A stretch of DNA of 57,348 bases from an uncultured Clostridia bacterium. GTDB taxonomy: Bacteria; Bacillota; Clostridia; Christensenellales; CAG-138. A program made the position numbers and the translations under genes. Below the pieces are notes generated by a model that saw nothing but the letters and a program-made list of their open reading frames with translations, was not told the origin of the DNA and did no database searches. The stretch is from positions 1 through 57,348 of the forward strand of contig CAMVMM010000015.1 of assembly GCA_947168565.1 (NCBI GenBank), in the 5' to 3' direction. Shown here one piece after another: positions 26,081-33,491 of the stretch (its first letter is position 1; each line of letters starts with the position of its first letter).

Positions 26081-26697
26081 TACTCCGTTATGTTTTTATC
26101 AAACATCCTTGCGATAACGCTCACGATGAGCGAAATATCGGTATTGGTGGTGTTTATCATAAGGTCGTAATTCAGCTTGTCGCCCCATTTCCTGCCGGTG
26201 TAGAATTCGTAATACTTGGCGCGGTTCTTCTCCACCTTGGTGATCTGCTTGCGCAGCTCCTTCACCGTCAGATGTTCGTTTTCGGGCGCCTTGGTGCGGC
26301 AGCGCTCTATCTTGGAGCTCATATCGGCATACACGAAAAGGCGGAGCAGCCTCTTTTGGCGCAGGATATAGTCCCCGCAGCAGCCGACTATCACGCAGGG
26401 CGATTTTTCGCTCATCTCGGTGATGATGCGGGCCTGCTCCTGGTAGATATTCTGGCTCTGCTCCATAAGGGGGTGCTGAACGGGGTAGAAGCTGTGCCCT
26501 ATCGTGATGGGCATAAGCGTCACGGGGCGGTGCTCCACTATCTGCTGAACGTATTCCTCGCTGAGCTGGGTGCGCTTGGAGATCTCCGAGATTATCTCAT
26601 CGTCGTAATAGGCAAAGCCGAGCTCCTCGGCAAGCCTTCTGCCAAGCTCCCTGCCGCCGCTTCCGAACTGCCTTGAAATGGTGATAACGTTATACAT
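26080..26697 (-). CDS. Cytidylate-kinase-like protein
   Basis: A 205-residue nucleotide kinase-like protein. The N-terminus 'ITISRQFGSGGRELGRRLAEELGFAYYD' carries the P-loop (GSGGRELG) typical of the cytidylate kinase-like family of Firmicutes, followed by 'PCVIVGCCGDYIL' and an arginine-rich lid with 'NRAKYYEFYTGRKWGD'. The true substrate is not settled for this family; it is not classical Cmk. The gene is monocistronic, with its own strong promoter (26784-26812). The stop codon abuts a tandem repeat. Confidence 0.85.
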   Translation of the reverse strand: MYNVITISRQFGSGGRELGRRLAEELGFAYYDDEIISEISKRTQLSEEYVQQIVEHRPVTLMPITIGHSFYPVQHPLMEQSQNIYQEQARIITEMSEKSPCVIVGCCGDYILRQKRLLRLFVYADMSSKIERCRTKAPENEHLTVKELRKQITKVEKNRAKYYEFYTGRKWGDKLNYDLMINTTNTDISLIVSVIARMFDKNITE

Positions 26698-26783
26698 GGG
26701 TTTTCTCCTCTCTTCGGTTATTCTGAGGGCATCGCGCTCCGAGGCTTCGAAGAAACCGACCCGAATGCCCGTGCTTATAGTAT

Positions 26784-26812
26784 ATTATACCATGCCGTTC
26801 GACTTTTGACAA
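26784..26812 (-). promoter_or_regulatory. Promoter of the cytidylate-kinase-like gene
   Basis: On the minus strand TTGTCA (complement of 26807-26812) and a perfect TATAAT (complement of 26784-26789) are separated by exactly 17 bases. The start codon lies 87 bases downstream of the -10 box. Confidence 0.7.
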
Positions 26813-26852
26813 CGGCAAAGAAGGATATTTTTTGAAAATGCCGTGTTGCGCT

Positions 26853-26880
26853 TTGTTTTTTAAAAGAAATATGCTATAAT
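26853..26880 (+). promoter_or_regulatory. Promoter of the SurA-like lipoprotein gene
   Basis: A perfect TATAAT lies at 26875-26880; a poor -35 (TTGTTT, 26853-26858) sits 16 bases upstream in a T-rich stretch. The start codon is at 26986. Confidence 0.45.
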
Positions 26881-26985
26881 ACATCACTGCCGCGTGATTT
26901 TTCGGGGCCGATTTTTGAATTCAACCCGTTTCCCGCGGCGCAATAAAGGAGTCCCGATCAAAAAGAAAGGAACAATAAAGGAACC

Positions 26986-28479
26986 ATGAAAAATCTGTAT
27001 AAAGCCGCCGCCGTAAGCCTTGCGGCGCTCATGGCTGCCGCCGCGCTCGCTTCCTGCGGCAATAAGGAGCAGTCGAACTCAACCCCCGCGCCCACGGAGA
27101 ATGTGAGCGAGGCGCCCACGGAGAATGTGAGCGAGGCGCCCACGGGCGAGGTCTCCGCATCGCCGGAGCATACCCACGATCACGACGAGGATCCGCAGAA
27201 GATCTCCATCGGCAGGGTGGGCGTGAAGGAATTCACCATGGCGGATTATCTGAACGTATACCAAACGTACGCTCCCTACGCAATGTATATCCCGAACGTG
27301 GACGAGCTCGTGCGCAAGCAGCTTGTGGAGATGGGAGTGATCCTCACCCGCTGCGATAAGCTCGGCATCGCGCTTGACGAGCAGGATGAAAACGACGTGG
27401 AGCGCCAGTTTGAGGAGCATCTGGACGAGCTTTTCACCATGGCCGTTGAATACGGCATGGCGAGCGAGGCGGATAAGGACAATGCCGAGGCAAGGCTTTC
27501 GGCGATAGAAGCTCTGCTTGAGGAGTATGATTTCACCTTTGAATCGTACAGATCGAGCGTTATCGAGGATATGCGCAGCACGAAGCTCTATGAAAAGCTG
27601 AGGGCGATTACGGACGCCGAGGTGGAGTTTTCGGAGGCGCAGCTCAGGGAATATTACAATACCAATCTGCAAAAGGATAAGGAAAGCTATGAAAACAGCG
27701 CGGAGGCGTTTTCCTCCGCATACACCGCGTATATCACCGGCGAGGGACGCATCCCGCTTTACACCCCGAAGGACGTGTTTGCGGTGAAGCATCTGCTCGT
27801 TCAGTATGAAAATTTCGATGAGGTTTCGGAGGAGAACCCCGGCGTGTTCGGCGATGAGCAGAATAAAAAGCTGGACGAGATCCGCGCCGCGCTCGAGGCG
27901 GGGATCAGCCTTGAGGATTTTGTGAATAATTACGTTTCAAACAAGGCTTATAACGACGACACCGTGCTTACCGTAAGCGAGGACGGCGGGCAGGACGCAT
28001 TCTCCGAGGCGTACCGCAATCACGGCTACGTTATGCACGAAACGCTTGTGAGCAGGTATTTCGAGGGCTTCGGCGCGGCTGCCTGCGTGCTTTATTACGG
28101 CGAGGATTGGGAGCTTAAAACCGAGAGCCCCGTGGAGGGCGGCACGCCCGCGCCCGTTTCCGAAAACGCCGTGCAGAAATACGATATCAAGCTGCACACC
28201 ACCACCGACGGGCAGAAAATCGCCGAGGTGCGCTCAAACAGCATCGGCGGCGGCATCCACTTCATCTATATAAATGAAAGGCTGCCGGAGGGCGAGGCGA
28301 AGCTCGATATGGGCAGCGAAAGCGATCCCGTGTATTCCTCCGTTATGGAACACGGCAAAAAGGAAGCCGAGGATCAGCATTTCTCGGAATGCCTGGTGGA
28401 GTGGGAAAAGGAAACGAGCGTTGAGCTTGACGACGAGCTGATAGCGCATTATATGAGCGAGGATCTCGGCGTGGGCTGA
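26986..28479 (+). CDS. SurA/PrsA-like lipoprotein
   Basis: A 497-residue lipoprotein: signal peptide ending LASC, Cys24. An Ala/Pro/Thr/Glu linker holds three 8-residue repeats (APTENVSE). A SurA-N-like helical chaperone domain follows ('YRSSVIEDMRSTKLYEKLRA...', 'DAEVEFSEAQLREYYNTN'), then a parvulin-like part ('VFAVKHLLVQYENFDE', 'SLEDFVNNY') and a C-terminal helical part. In the family such proteins assist folding of exported proteins outside the membrane. The parvulin region looks partly degenerate, so isomerase activity is uncertain. It is the first gene of a two-gene unit. Confidence 0.75.
   Translation: MKNLYKAAAVSLAALMAAAALASCGNKEQSNSTPAPTENVSEAPTENVSEAPTGEVSASPEHTHDHDEDPQKISIGRVGVKEFTMADYLNVYQTYAPYAMYIPNVDELVRKQLVEMGVILTRCDKLGIALDEQDENDVERQFEEHLDELFTMAVEYGMASEADKDNAEARLSAIEALLEEYDFTFESYRSSVIEDMRSTKLYEKLRAITDAEVEFSEAQLREYYNTNLQKDKESYENSAEAFSSAYTAYITGEGRIPLYTPKDVFAVKHLLVQYENFDEVSEENPGVFGDEQNKKLDEIRAALEAGISLEDFVNNYVSNKAYNDDTVLTVSEDGGQDAFSEAYRNHGYVMHETLVSRYFEGFGAAACVLYYGEDWELKTESPVEGGTPAPVSENAVQKYDIKLHTTTDGQKIAEVRSNSIGGGIHFIYINERLPEGEAKLDMGSESDPVYSSVMEHGKKEAEDQHFSECLVEWEKETSVELDDELIAHYMSEDLGVG
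27094..27150 (+). repeat. 24-bp tandem repeat in the lipoprotein linker
   Basis: Two identical and one diverged 24-bp unit code for APTENVSE, APTENVSE and APTGEVSA just after the lipidated cysteine. Copy-number change would keep the reading frame and only change tether length. Confidence 0.85.
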
Positions 28480-28523
28480 TACCCATCAAAGCCTTGTGAA
28501 GCATAATTCGGAAGGAAGAGCGG

Positions 28524-29297
28524 ATGAAAAGGTTTCCCAAAACTATGGCGTTGGCGCTTGCTTTGCTGGCAACCGCCGCCGGCCCCGTTTCCTGCTTATG
28601 GGAGAGAAGCCCGCAGCAGGCGCAGGAGCCAGCGGCACTGATCACTGCGGCGCCGACCGAAGCGCCGACGGAAGCGCCGGTTGACGCGCCGACCGATCCT
28701 CCCTCCGGTATGCCCTCGCAGAGCGCCGAAAGGATCGTCGGCACTTGGGAAGCCTCGGTGGATCTTGCGGAGCGGGTCAGGGCTGTTGCCCTAAAGGATC
28801 AAACGGGCATCCTTGGGAGCATCGATTTTTCGGAAGCCTTTTTCGATATAAGAGCGGTTTTCAATGAGGACGGCACCTATGAATCGCAGATAGACGCGCA
28901 GAGCTACCGCGCCGCCTGCGCCTCCGTATCCGCGCAGATCGCCCCCGCCATGAAGGAATATATGCTCCTGCTTGCCTCCGACGGCTATTTTGCCGAGCAG
29001 GGCGCGGATGAGCAAACCATACTCAAGGAGCTTGGCATCTCAAGCTGGGACGAGCTGGGCGATAAAATGCTTGCCGAAATGGTAAACACCGCATGGGAGG
29101 CGGAGCGCGGCGGCGAGTATGGGCTTGCGGGAAGCAGGCTCCGCCTGCTTGAGAGGAATGAGGAGAGCCGTCATACGGAAAGCTATATCACAGTCGGCTT
29201 CAGCGGCGATATAATGCGCTTTGAATCCGCGCAGGGCGGCGAAGCCGGCGCATTTGGCGCGGCGCTCCTCCCGCTTGAATTCCATAGGGCAGGATGA
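28524..29297 (+). CDS. Putative lipoprotein
   Basis: A 257-residue exported protein. The signal peptide ends in GPVSC, a weak lipobox with Cys24. An Ala/Pro/Thr linker (APTEAPTEAPVDAPTDPP) follows to about residue 68. The body ('IVGTWEASVDLAERVRAV', 'FNEDGTYESQIDAQSYR', 'FSGDIMRFESAQGG') has the look of a lipocalin-like 'GTWE...F..DGTY' beta domain with a helical insertion. It lies 44 bases after the SurA-like gene and is probably co-transcribed. Function unknown. Confidence 0.7.
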   Translation: MKRFPKTMALALALLATAAGPVSCLWERSPQQAQEPAALITAAPTEAPTEAPVDAPTDPPSGMPSQSAERIVGTWEASVDLAERVRAVALKDQTGILGSIDFSEAFFDIRAVFNEDGTYESQIDAQSYRAACASVSAQIAPAMKEYMLLLASDGYFAEQGADEQTILKELGISSWDELGDKMLAEMVNTAWEAERGGEYGLAGSRLRLLERNEESRHTESYITVGFSGDIMRFESAQGGEAGAFGAALLPLEFHRAG

Positions 29298-29356
29298 TCC
29301 AATTGGCTATCCCGCGCCGTCCATCCCGGGCAAGAAAAAACAGTATAAGCAAAAGT

Positions 29357-29392
29357 CAAGCCCCGATCGAGCTTTTCGGTCGGGGCCTTTGC
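29357..29392 (+). terminator. Candidate terminator after the lipoprotein pair
   Basis: GCCCCGAUCG (29360-29369) pairs with CGGUCGGGGC (29377-29386, one G-U pair) over a 7-base loop, followed by CCTTTGC. The stem is strong but the T-tract is short. It lies between convergent genes and could serve both. Confidence 0.5.
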
Positions 29393-29481
29393 TGCGCTGA
29401 AAACCGGCGCAAAAGCAGTTAATATTTCGGGTTGATCATTTAATTCAATACTTCCGGCTTAAAGGTTTGGCTGAAGCTTTT

Positions 29482-30537
29482 TTATCGAAACACGCCCATG
29501 GTTCTGCGCATTATAAGCAGCGCGTCTATGGAGTTTACCATTCCGTCGCCGTTCACATCCGCGCCCGCGCCGGACTGCATGGGCAGTATGCCCATGGATA
29601 TGCGCATCACCTTGAGCGCGTCCGCAAGGGTCACGCTGCCGTCGCCGTCCGCATCGCCGGGATATGCGCCGTAGCGGGAGAAGCGCGCCACAAAGCGCCT
29701 GCCCAGCTCCTCATCGGGGGTGAAAACCGTGTAATCGGTTATGAATCTGCCGTCCTCGGTATACCAGCCGTCGTAGGTGGTGCAGCCGTCCGCACAGTCC
29801 GCGCTGATGAAGAAAAGGTTTTCGTTGCTGTATTCGCTGTTTTGCGAAATGTAGCAGGAAACGAATTTGTTCCCGCCGTCCACCATGCGCAGAAAATCAA
29901 TGCCCAGCAGCGGATTCGCGGTCAGATCCAGCGTTTTCATGCGGTTGTCGGTGCAGATAAGCACGGAAAGCTCCGGGCAGGAGGAAAGCTCCAGATTAGG
30001 TATCTGATTCCATCTGCACTCCAAAAAGCGCAGCGCGGCGCAGCCGGAAACGCTGAAGGAGGCTATGGAGTTGGCGGCGCAGTTCACAAGATACAGCGCG
30101 GTGCAGCCGGAAAGATCGAGCCCCGTAAGCGCGTTGCCGTTGATCACAACGCTTTCAAGCGCGGTGCAGCCGGAAAGCTCGAGCGCGCCGCAAAGCCCGC
30201 CGCCGACTATGTTTGCCGCGCTGATGCTCTGAAGGCGCAGCTTGCCGCCCTGCTCCGTCCAGCGGAAGCGGGGCTCGCCGTTTGCCGCCGTGCCCCAGGT
30301 TTCGGGATCGAGCACGTCGTAGGAGGAGGAGAGCTTGCTGCCGTTCTTCCGGCCCGAGCCGTCCGTAATCTCAAGGAAGGCCGCAAGCTTTGCATAATCG
30401 CCCTCGTCGTATGCCTCAAGCCCTTTTGCGGGGGCTTCGGGCGCTGCCTCCATCATGCCGAGCGGCGCGATGAGGATGCCGAGCGCGAAAACGGCGGCAA
30501 GCAGCAGCGCGATGGGCTTGATTCGATTCTGTTTCAT
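29482..30537 (-). CDS. Secreted LRR-like protein with C-terminal dockerin
   Basis: A 351-residue exported protein. A signal peptide covers residues 1-32. Residues about 90-215 contain leucine-rich-like repeats of about 21 residues with a 'LDLSGCTALxxLxCxxN' pattern ('LTGLDLSGCTALYLVNCAAN'), as in the bacterial LRR type common in gut Clostridia. The C-terminal 60 residues form a dockerin: loops DADGDGSVTLAD and DVNGDGMVNSID, each followed by 'ALxxMRxxMG'. Residues 10-11 of the loops are LA and SI. No enzyme domain is present. It has its own strong promoter (30604-30632). A cohesin on the scaffold at 49233 is a possible docking site. Confidence 0.85.
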   Translation of the reverse strand: MKQNRIKPIALLLAAVFALGILIAPLGMMEAAPEAPAKGLEAYDEGDYAKLAAFLEITDGSGRKNGSKLSSSYDVLDPETWGTAANGEPRFRWTEQGGKLRLQSISAANIVGGGLCGALELSGCTALESVVINGNALTGLDLSGCTALYLVNCAANSIASFSVSGCAALRFLECRWNQIPNLELSSCPELSVLICTDNRMKTLDLTANPLLGIDFLRMVDGGNKFVSCYISQNSEYSNENLFFISADCADGCTTYDGWYTEDGRFITDYTVFTPDEELGRRFVARFSRYGAYPGDADGDGSVTLADALKVMRISMGILPMQSGAGADVNGDGMVNSIDALLIMRRTMGVFR

Positions 30538-30603
30538 TGGTTTTCCACCTTTCGGGTTTAGTTTTTTTGCTTGTGCCGATTCAGCACTGTTAACTCAGTT
30601 TAT

Positions 30604-30632
30604 ATAATATCATCCGCCGATGGCCCTGTCAA
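30604..30632 (-). promoter_or_regulatory. Promoter of the LRR-dockerin gene
   Basis: A perfect TTGACA (complement of 30627-30632) and TATTAT (complement of 30604-30609) are 17 bases apart on the minus strand. This is among the best promoters in the window, with a leader of about 60 bases. Confidence 0.75.
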
Positions 30633-30654
30633 TAAAAAATGAGAGAGAAGGGCG

Positions 30655-30785
30655 AAAAGTGAATGGAGAAAACCGAAAAGTGAATAGAGAAAACCGAAAA
30701 GTGAAGCGGGAAAAGAGAAAAAGGAAAAGAGAAGGGGAAAAAGGAAAAGAAAAGGGAAAAAAGAAAAAAAGGAAAATAAAAAGGG
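30655..30785. repeat. 21-bp repeat and purine tract
   Basis: Three 21-bp units (AAAAGTGAATGGAGAAAACCG and variants) start at 30655, 30676 and 30697. They merge into a purine-only-like tract of GGAAAAG type words to about 30785. On one strand it is almost entirely A and G, so it may adopt unusual structure. It lies between the end of the NlpC/P60 gene and the promoter of the LRR-dockerin gene. Confidence 0.85.
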
Positions 30786-30815
30786 AGCCGTGCGGCTCCC
30801 TTGGGGGGGTGTGCG

Positions 30816-32681
30816 TCAGTTGAAAATATGGAATGAGCAGATAAAATTCCTGTGCCAGTACGGGCTGTTGAAGGTGCGCTCAACCACCTTGCCGTTGGAC
30901 TGGGAGGCGTCTATCTGAGTCCACGTGTCGCTGCAGATGGCAACGTGTCCGTAGTAAACTATAACGTCGCCCTTTTTCACGTTGTAGATGCTGTTGTTGC
31001 GCGGATAGCGCGTGCAGCTTCTCCACATATAGCTGGTCATATAGCTCTGGTTTATGCCCGCCCTGTTCATGCACCAGTACACGAAGCCGGAGCAGTCAAA
31101 CACGCTTGGGCCCTTGCCGCCGCGCACGTACCTGCTGCCCATCTTGCTTCTGGCGATGGAAAGGAAGTTGTTTATGCGGGCGCTGATCGTGCTGCCGGAA
31201 TTACCCGAATTGCCGGAATTACCCGAATTGCCGGAATTGCCGGAATTACCCGAGCTGCCGGAGCCGCCGCTCTGGGGAACCACGGGGGAGGAGGCGCGCA
31301 CCGCGCTCTGGCTCATGAGCTTATTCATGGTGAATCGGCCCACCTTGCCGTCCGCGTCCAGGCCGTTGTTTCGCTGGAAAAGCTTCACCGCCTGCTCGGT
31401 TATGGAGGTGTAATAGCCGCTCACGTCCTGCGCGCGCAGATAGTTCAGCTCGTACAATCGGGCCTGAACGTTTGCAACGTCCGAGCCGTGCATCGCGTAG
31501 GAAAGCACGTTGCCCGAAACCTCCTCGCTCTCAAGCATGGCGCAGGTGCTCGGCCCAAGGTGGCCGTCCACGACCAGACCGTTCTGCGCCTGGAAGCGGG
31601 TCACCGCCATGCGGGTGTCCGTGCCGTACATGCCGTCCGGCTCGGTGGTGAGATAGCCAAGCTCCTTGAGGCGAAGCTGATAGAAAAGCACGCGCTCGCC
31701 GTAGTCGCCGTATTCAAGCTGCATCGCCTTCGCGTCCGGCGAATAGAGCGCTTCCTTCGTGTTTCTGCCCACCTTGCCGTCCACGTCAAGGTCGTTGAGC
31801 TGCTGAAATTCCTTCACGGCGTCGAGCGTCGCGTCGTCAAATTCGCCGGAGCGCTCTTTAAGATAGCCCAGCTCGTAAAGCCTGTCCTGAATGTATTCCA
31901 CGTCCGAGCCGGTGTCGCCAAAGGAGCAAAGGTAGCTTTTTGCATCGTTGCTGAAAAGCGTGTTGTAGGTGCGTGAGGTCAGCCTGCCGTCCACCGGCAG
32001 ATCGTTTCGGCGCTGAAACGCTTCGATGGCGCCGGTGGTGACTCTGCCCAGATAATCGGTGGGCTCATCCTGATCCATGTACCAGAGGATCATCAGCCTT
32101 TCCTGCACGGCGGGGATAAAGGAATTATGCTCGCCGTAGTTCGCTATGATGCGCGAATCGCTGGAATGAATGCCGGGGGTGATCTGCGGCACCTCGGTCA
32201 CGGGTATCTCGTAGCGCTCCGGCGCGGGGAGCGGCGGAAGGGAGGGCCGGGGCTCGTTTTCACCCGGCACGGGCTCAACGGTGTGGATCACGGGCAGATC
32301 GCGCATCAGAACGATATGCGGTTCAAACGAAGCGTAGGCCTCGCTCTGCTCGGGTATGGGCTCCGCAGTTTTTGAAGCGGAGGGGGGCGGGGTGAGCAGG
32401 GGATCGCCCGTCTGCCCGCCTGCGGGAGCAAGCGCGCTTCTTTGCGATAAAGCATCGGTGGAAGCGGGCGCGCTGCCCGAAACCAGGATGCCGAGCACCG
32501 CCGCGCCGAGCACGGCGACCATGATGCAGGAGATAACGAAACGGTTGTCACGGATACTCTCGATAAGCCTCCGTGCGGGGCTTGCCTTGGCGCGCCCGCG
32601 CTTAGCTGAAGCGCTTGCCGCCCTCTCGTTTGCCGCGCTGAAGCTTGCCTGCGCGGAACGGGTGCTGAACAGTTTTTTCAT
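30816..32681 (-). CDS. NlpC/P60 cell-wall hydrolase with peptidoglycan-binding repeats
   Basis: A 621-residue enzyme. A basic cytoplasmic tail is followed by a membrane helix (about residues 52-71). Four to five PG_binding_1-type repeats lie at about 180-465 ('VEYIQDRLYELGYLKERSGEFDDATLDAVKEFQQLNDLDVDGKVG'-type units). A Gly/Asn/Ser linker with repeated GNS triplets follows, then an NlpC/P60 domain at about 505-621 with catalytic Cys530 ('DCSGFVYWC') and His579 ('YYGHVAI'). It should cut gamma-D-Glu-type peptide bonds in peptidoglycan stems. Its promoter is at 32986-33014, giving a leader of about 300 nt. Confidence 0.92.
   Translation of the reverse strand: MKKLFSTRSAQASFSAANERAASASAKRGRAKASPARRLIESIRDNRFVISCIMVAVLGAAVLGILVSGSAPASTDALSQRSALAPAGGQTGDPLLTPPPSASKTAEPIPEQSEAYASFEPHIVLMRDLPVIHTVEPVPGENEPRPSLPPLPAPERYEIPVTEVPQITPGIHSSDSRIIANYGEHNSFIPAVQERLMILWYMDQDEPTDYLGRVTTGAIEAFQRRNDLPVDGRLTSRTYNTLFSNDAKSYLCSFGDTGSDVEYIQDRLYELGYLKERSGEFDDATLDAVKEFQQLNDLDVDGKVGRNTKEALYSPDAKAMQLEYGDYGERVLFYQLRLKELGYLTTEPDGMYGTDTRMAVTRFQAQNGLVVDGHLGPSTCAMLESEEVSGNVLSYAMHGSDVANVQARLYELNYLRAQDVSGYYTSITEQAVKLFQRNNGLDADGKVGRFTMNKLMSQSAVRASSPVVPQSGGSGSSGNSGNSGNSGNSGNSGNSGSTISARINNFLSIARSKMGSRYVRGGKGPSVFDCSGFVYWCMNRAGINQSYMTSYMWRSCTRYPRNNSIYNVKKGDVIVYYGHVAICSDTWTQIDASQSNGKVVERTFNSPYWHRNFICSFHIFN
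31192..31262. repeat. 9/18-bp repeat coding the GNS linker
   Basis: Short tandem units (complement of GGAATTACC and CGAATTGCC) code for repeated Gly-Asn-Ser in the linker between the PG-binding repeats and the NlpC/P60 domain. Length variation would change only the flexible tether. Confidence 0.85.
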
Positions 32682-32985
32682 ACTGCCTCCTTCTGATTTT
32701 GAAGCAGTGCGGCCGTGCCCGCTCTCCCAAGCGAACAGATCCTTTTGCCTTGCCGCCCATCACGATTCGCGGATGAGCGCGGCGCGGCGCCGCAAAGCCT
32801 CCTTCTCATTCTGCGAAAACGGCGGGCAAAAATGGAACTGATTCCCGCATCGATCGCCTGCGGGCGCGGCGGAGCGGTATTACGCCGCCGCACGGTGCCG
32901 TTTCGCATGGATTTTGGTTTCCGACGGGCCCTGTTTTCGGGAGGAAAACCCACCTGCGGCGAAAACAAAACTCATCGGAGTTTGT

Positions 32986-33014
32986 ATTGTAACATACTAT
33001 TCAAAGAAATGCAA
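32986..33014 (-). promoter_or_regulatory. Promoter of the NlpC/P60 gene
   Basis: TTGCAT (complement of 33009-33014) and TACAAT (complement of 32986-32991) are 17 bases apart on the minus strand. The start codon is about 300 bases downstream, an unusually long leader that is GC-rich and able to fold. Confidence 0.6.
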
Positions 33015-33227
33015 ATAAATGCTTGAAAAATTCGATTTTTCAGTACAAAAAAATGTCAAAAGCACTCAAAAAACACCTGATTTCACTATATTTTTCACAG
33101 CAAATATATAATGCCGAAAAAACGGGCTTTTTTGCCGCGGCGGGCGCATTTCAAAAAGTGAATTGCGGATTGTACTTTTTTGAAAAGAGGGGGAAGGAAT
33201 GTGCGAAAAAATGTACTTTAAAGCCGG

Positions 33228-33400
33228 AGTGTGAAGTGAAAAGGGTGAAGGGTGACGTGCGAAGTGTGGAGAGTGAAGGGCGACGAGAGAAGGGTGAAGT
33301 GTGAAGTGTGAAGGGCGAAGGGCGAAGGGTGAAGAGTGAAGGGCGAAGGGTGAAGTGTGAAGGGCGAAGGGTGAAGAGTGGAGAGAAAAGTGTGAAGTTT
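33228..33400. repeat. Heptamer tandem repeat GAAGNGY
   Basis: About 20 contiguous 7-bp units of the type GAAGTGT, GAAGGGC, GAAGGGT and GAAGAGT. The cleanest part runs from about 33296 to 33380. The tract lies downstream of glgA (minus strand) and upstream of the NlpC/P60 promoter. The length is not a multiple of three, which supports a non-coding nature. Confidence 0.9.
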
Positions 33401-33491
33401 GGAGATAGAAAAGGGAAAAGGGAAAAAAGAAAAGAGAAGGGCGGGCGTCCGAGGCGCGAGCCCTTCGTTAAAAGCCGGTAAGCTTTGCCGC

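Larger units (their letters stand above)
32682..33491. other. Gene-poor stretch: long leader and heptamer repeats
   Basis: No gene is supported. Bases 32682-32980 would be the 5' leader of the minus-strand NlpC/P60 transcript. The promoter lies at 32986-33014. An AT-rich stretch follows to about 33220, then a heptamer repeat tract (about 33228-33400). Open frames here lack ribosome-binding sites and simply run through the repeats. Confidence 0.6.

Noticed and set aside
30852-31976. A 374-codon plus-strand frame over the NlpC/P60 gene
   Set aside because: The minus-strand frame has intact catalytic motifs and a good ribosome-binding site; the plus frame is low-complexity Ala/Val/His without domains.
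32682-32985. c-di-AMP (ydaO-type) riboswitch
   Set aside because: Gene context would fit, but the conserved words I remember for this riboswitch were not found on the minus strand.
32715-33026. A 103-codon frame upstream of the NlpC/P60 gene
   Set aside because: It lies in the presumed leader on the opposite strand, is Arg-rich low-complexity and lacks a ribosome-binding site.
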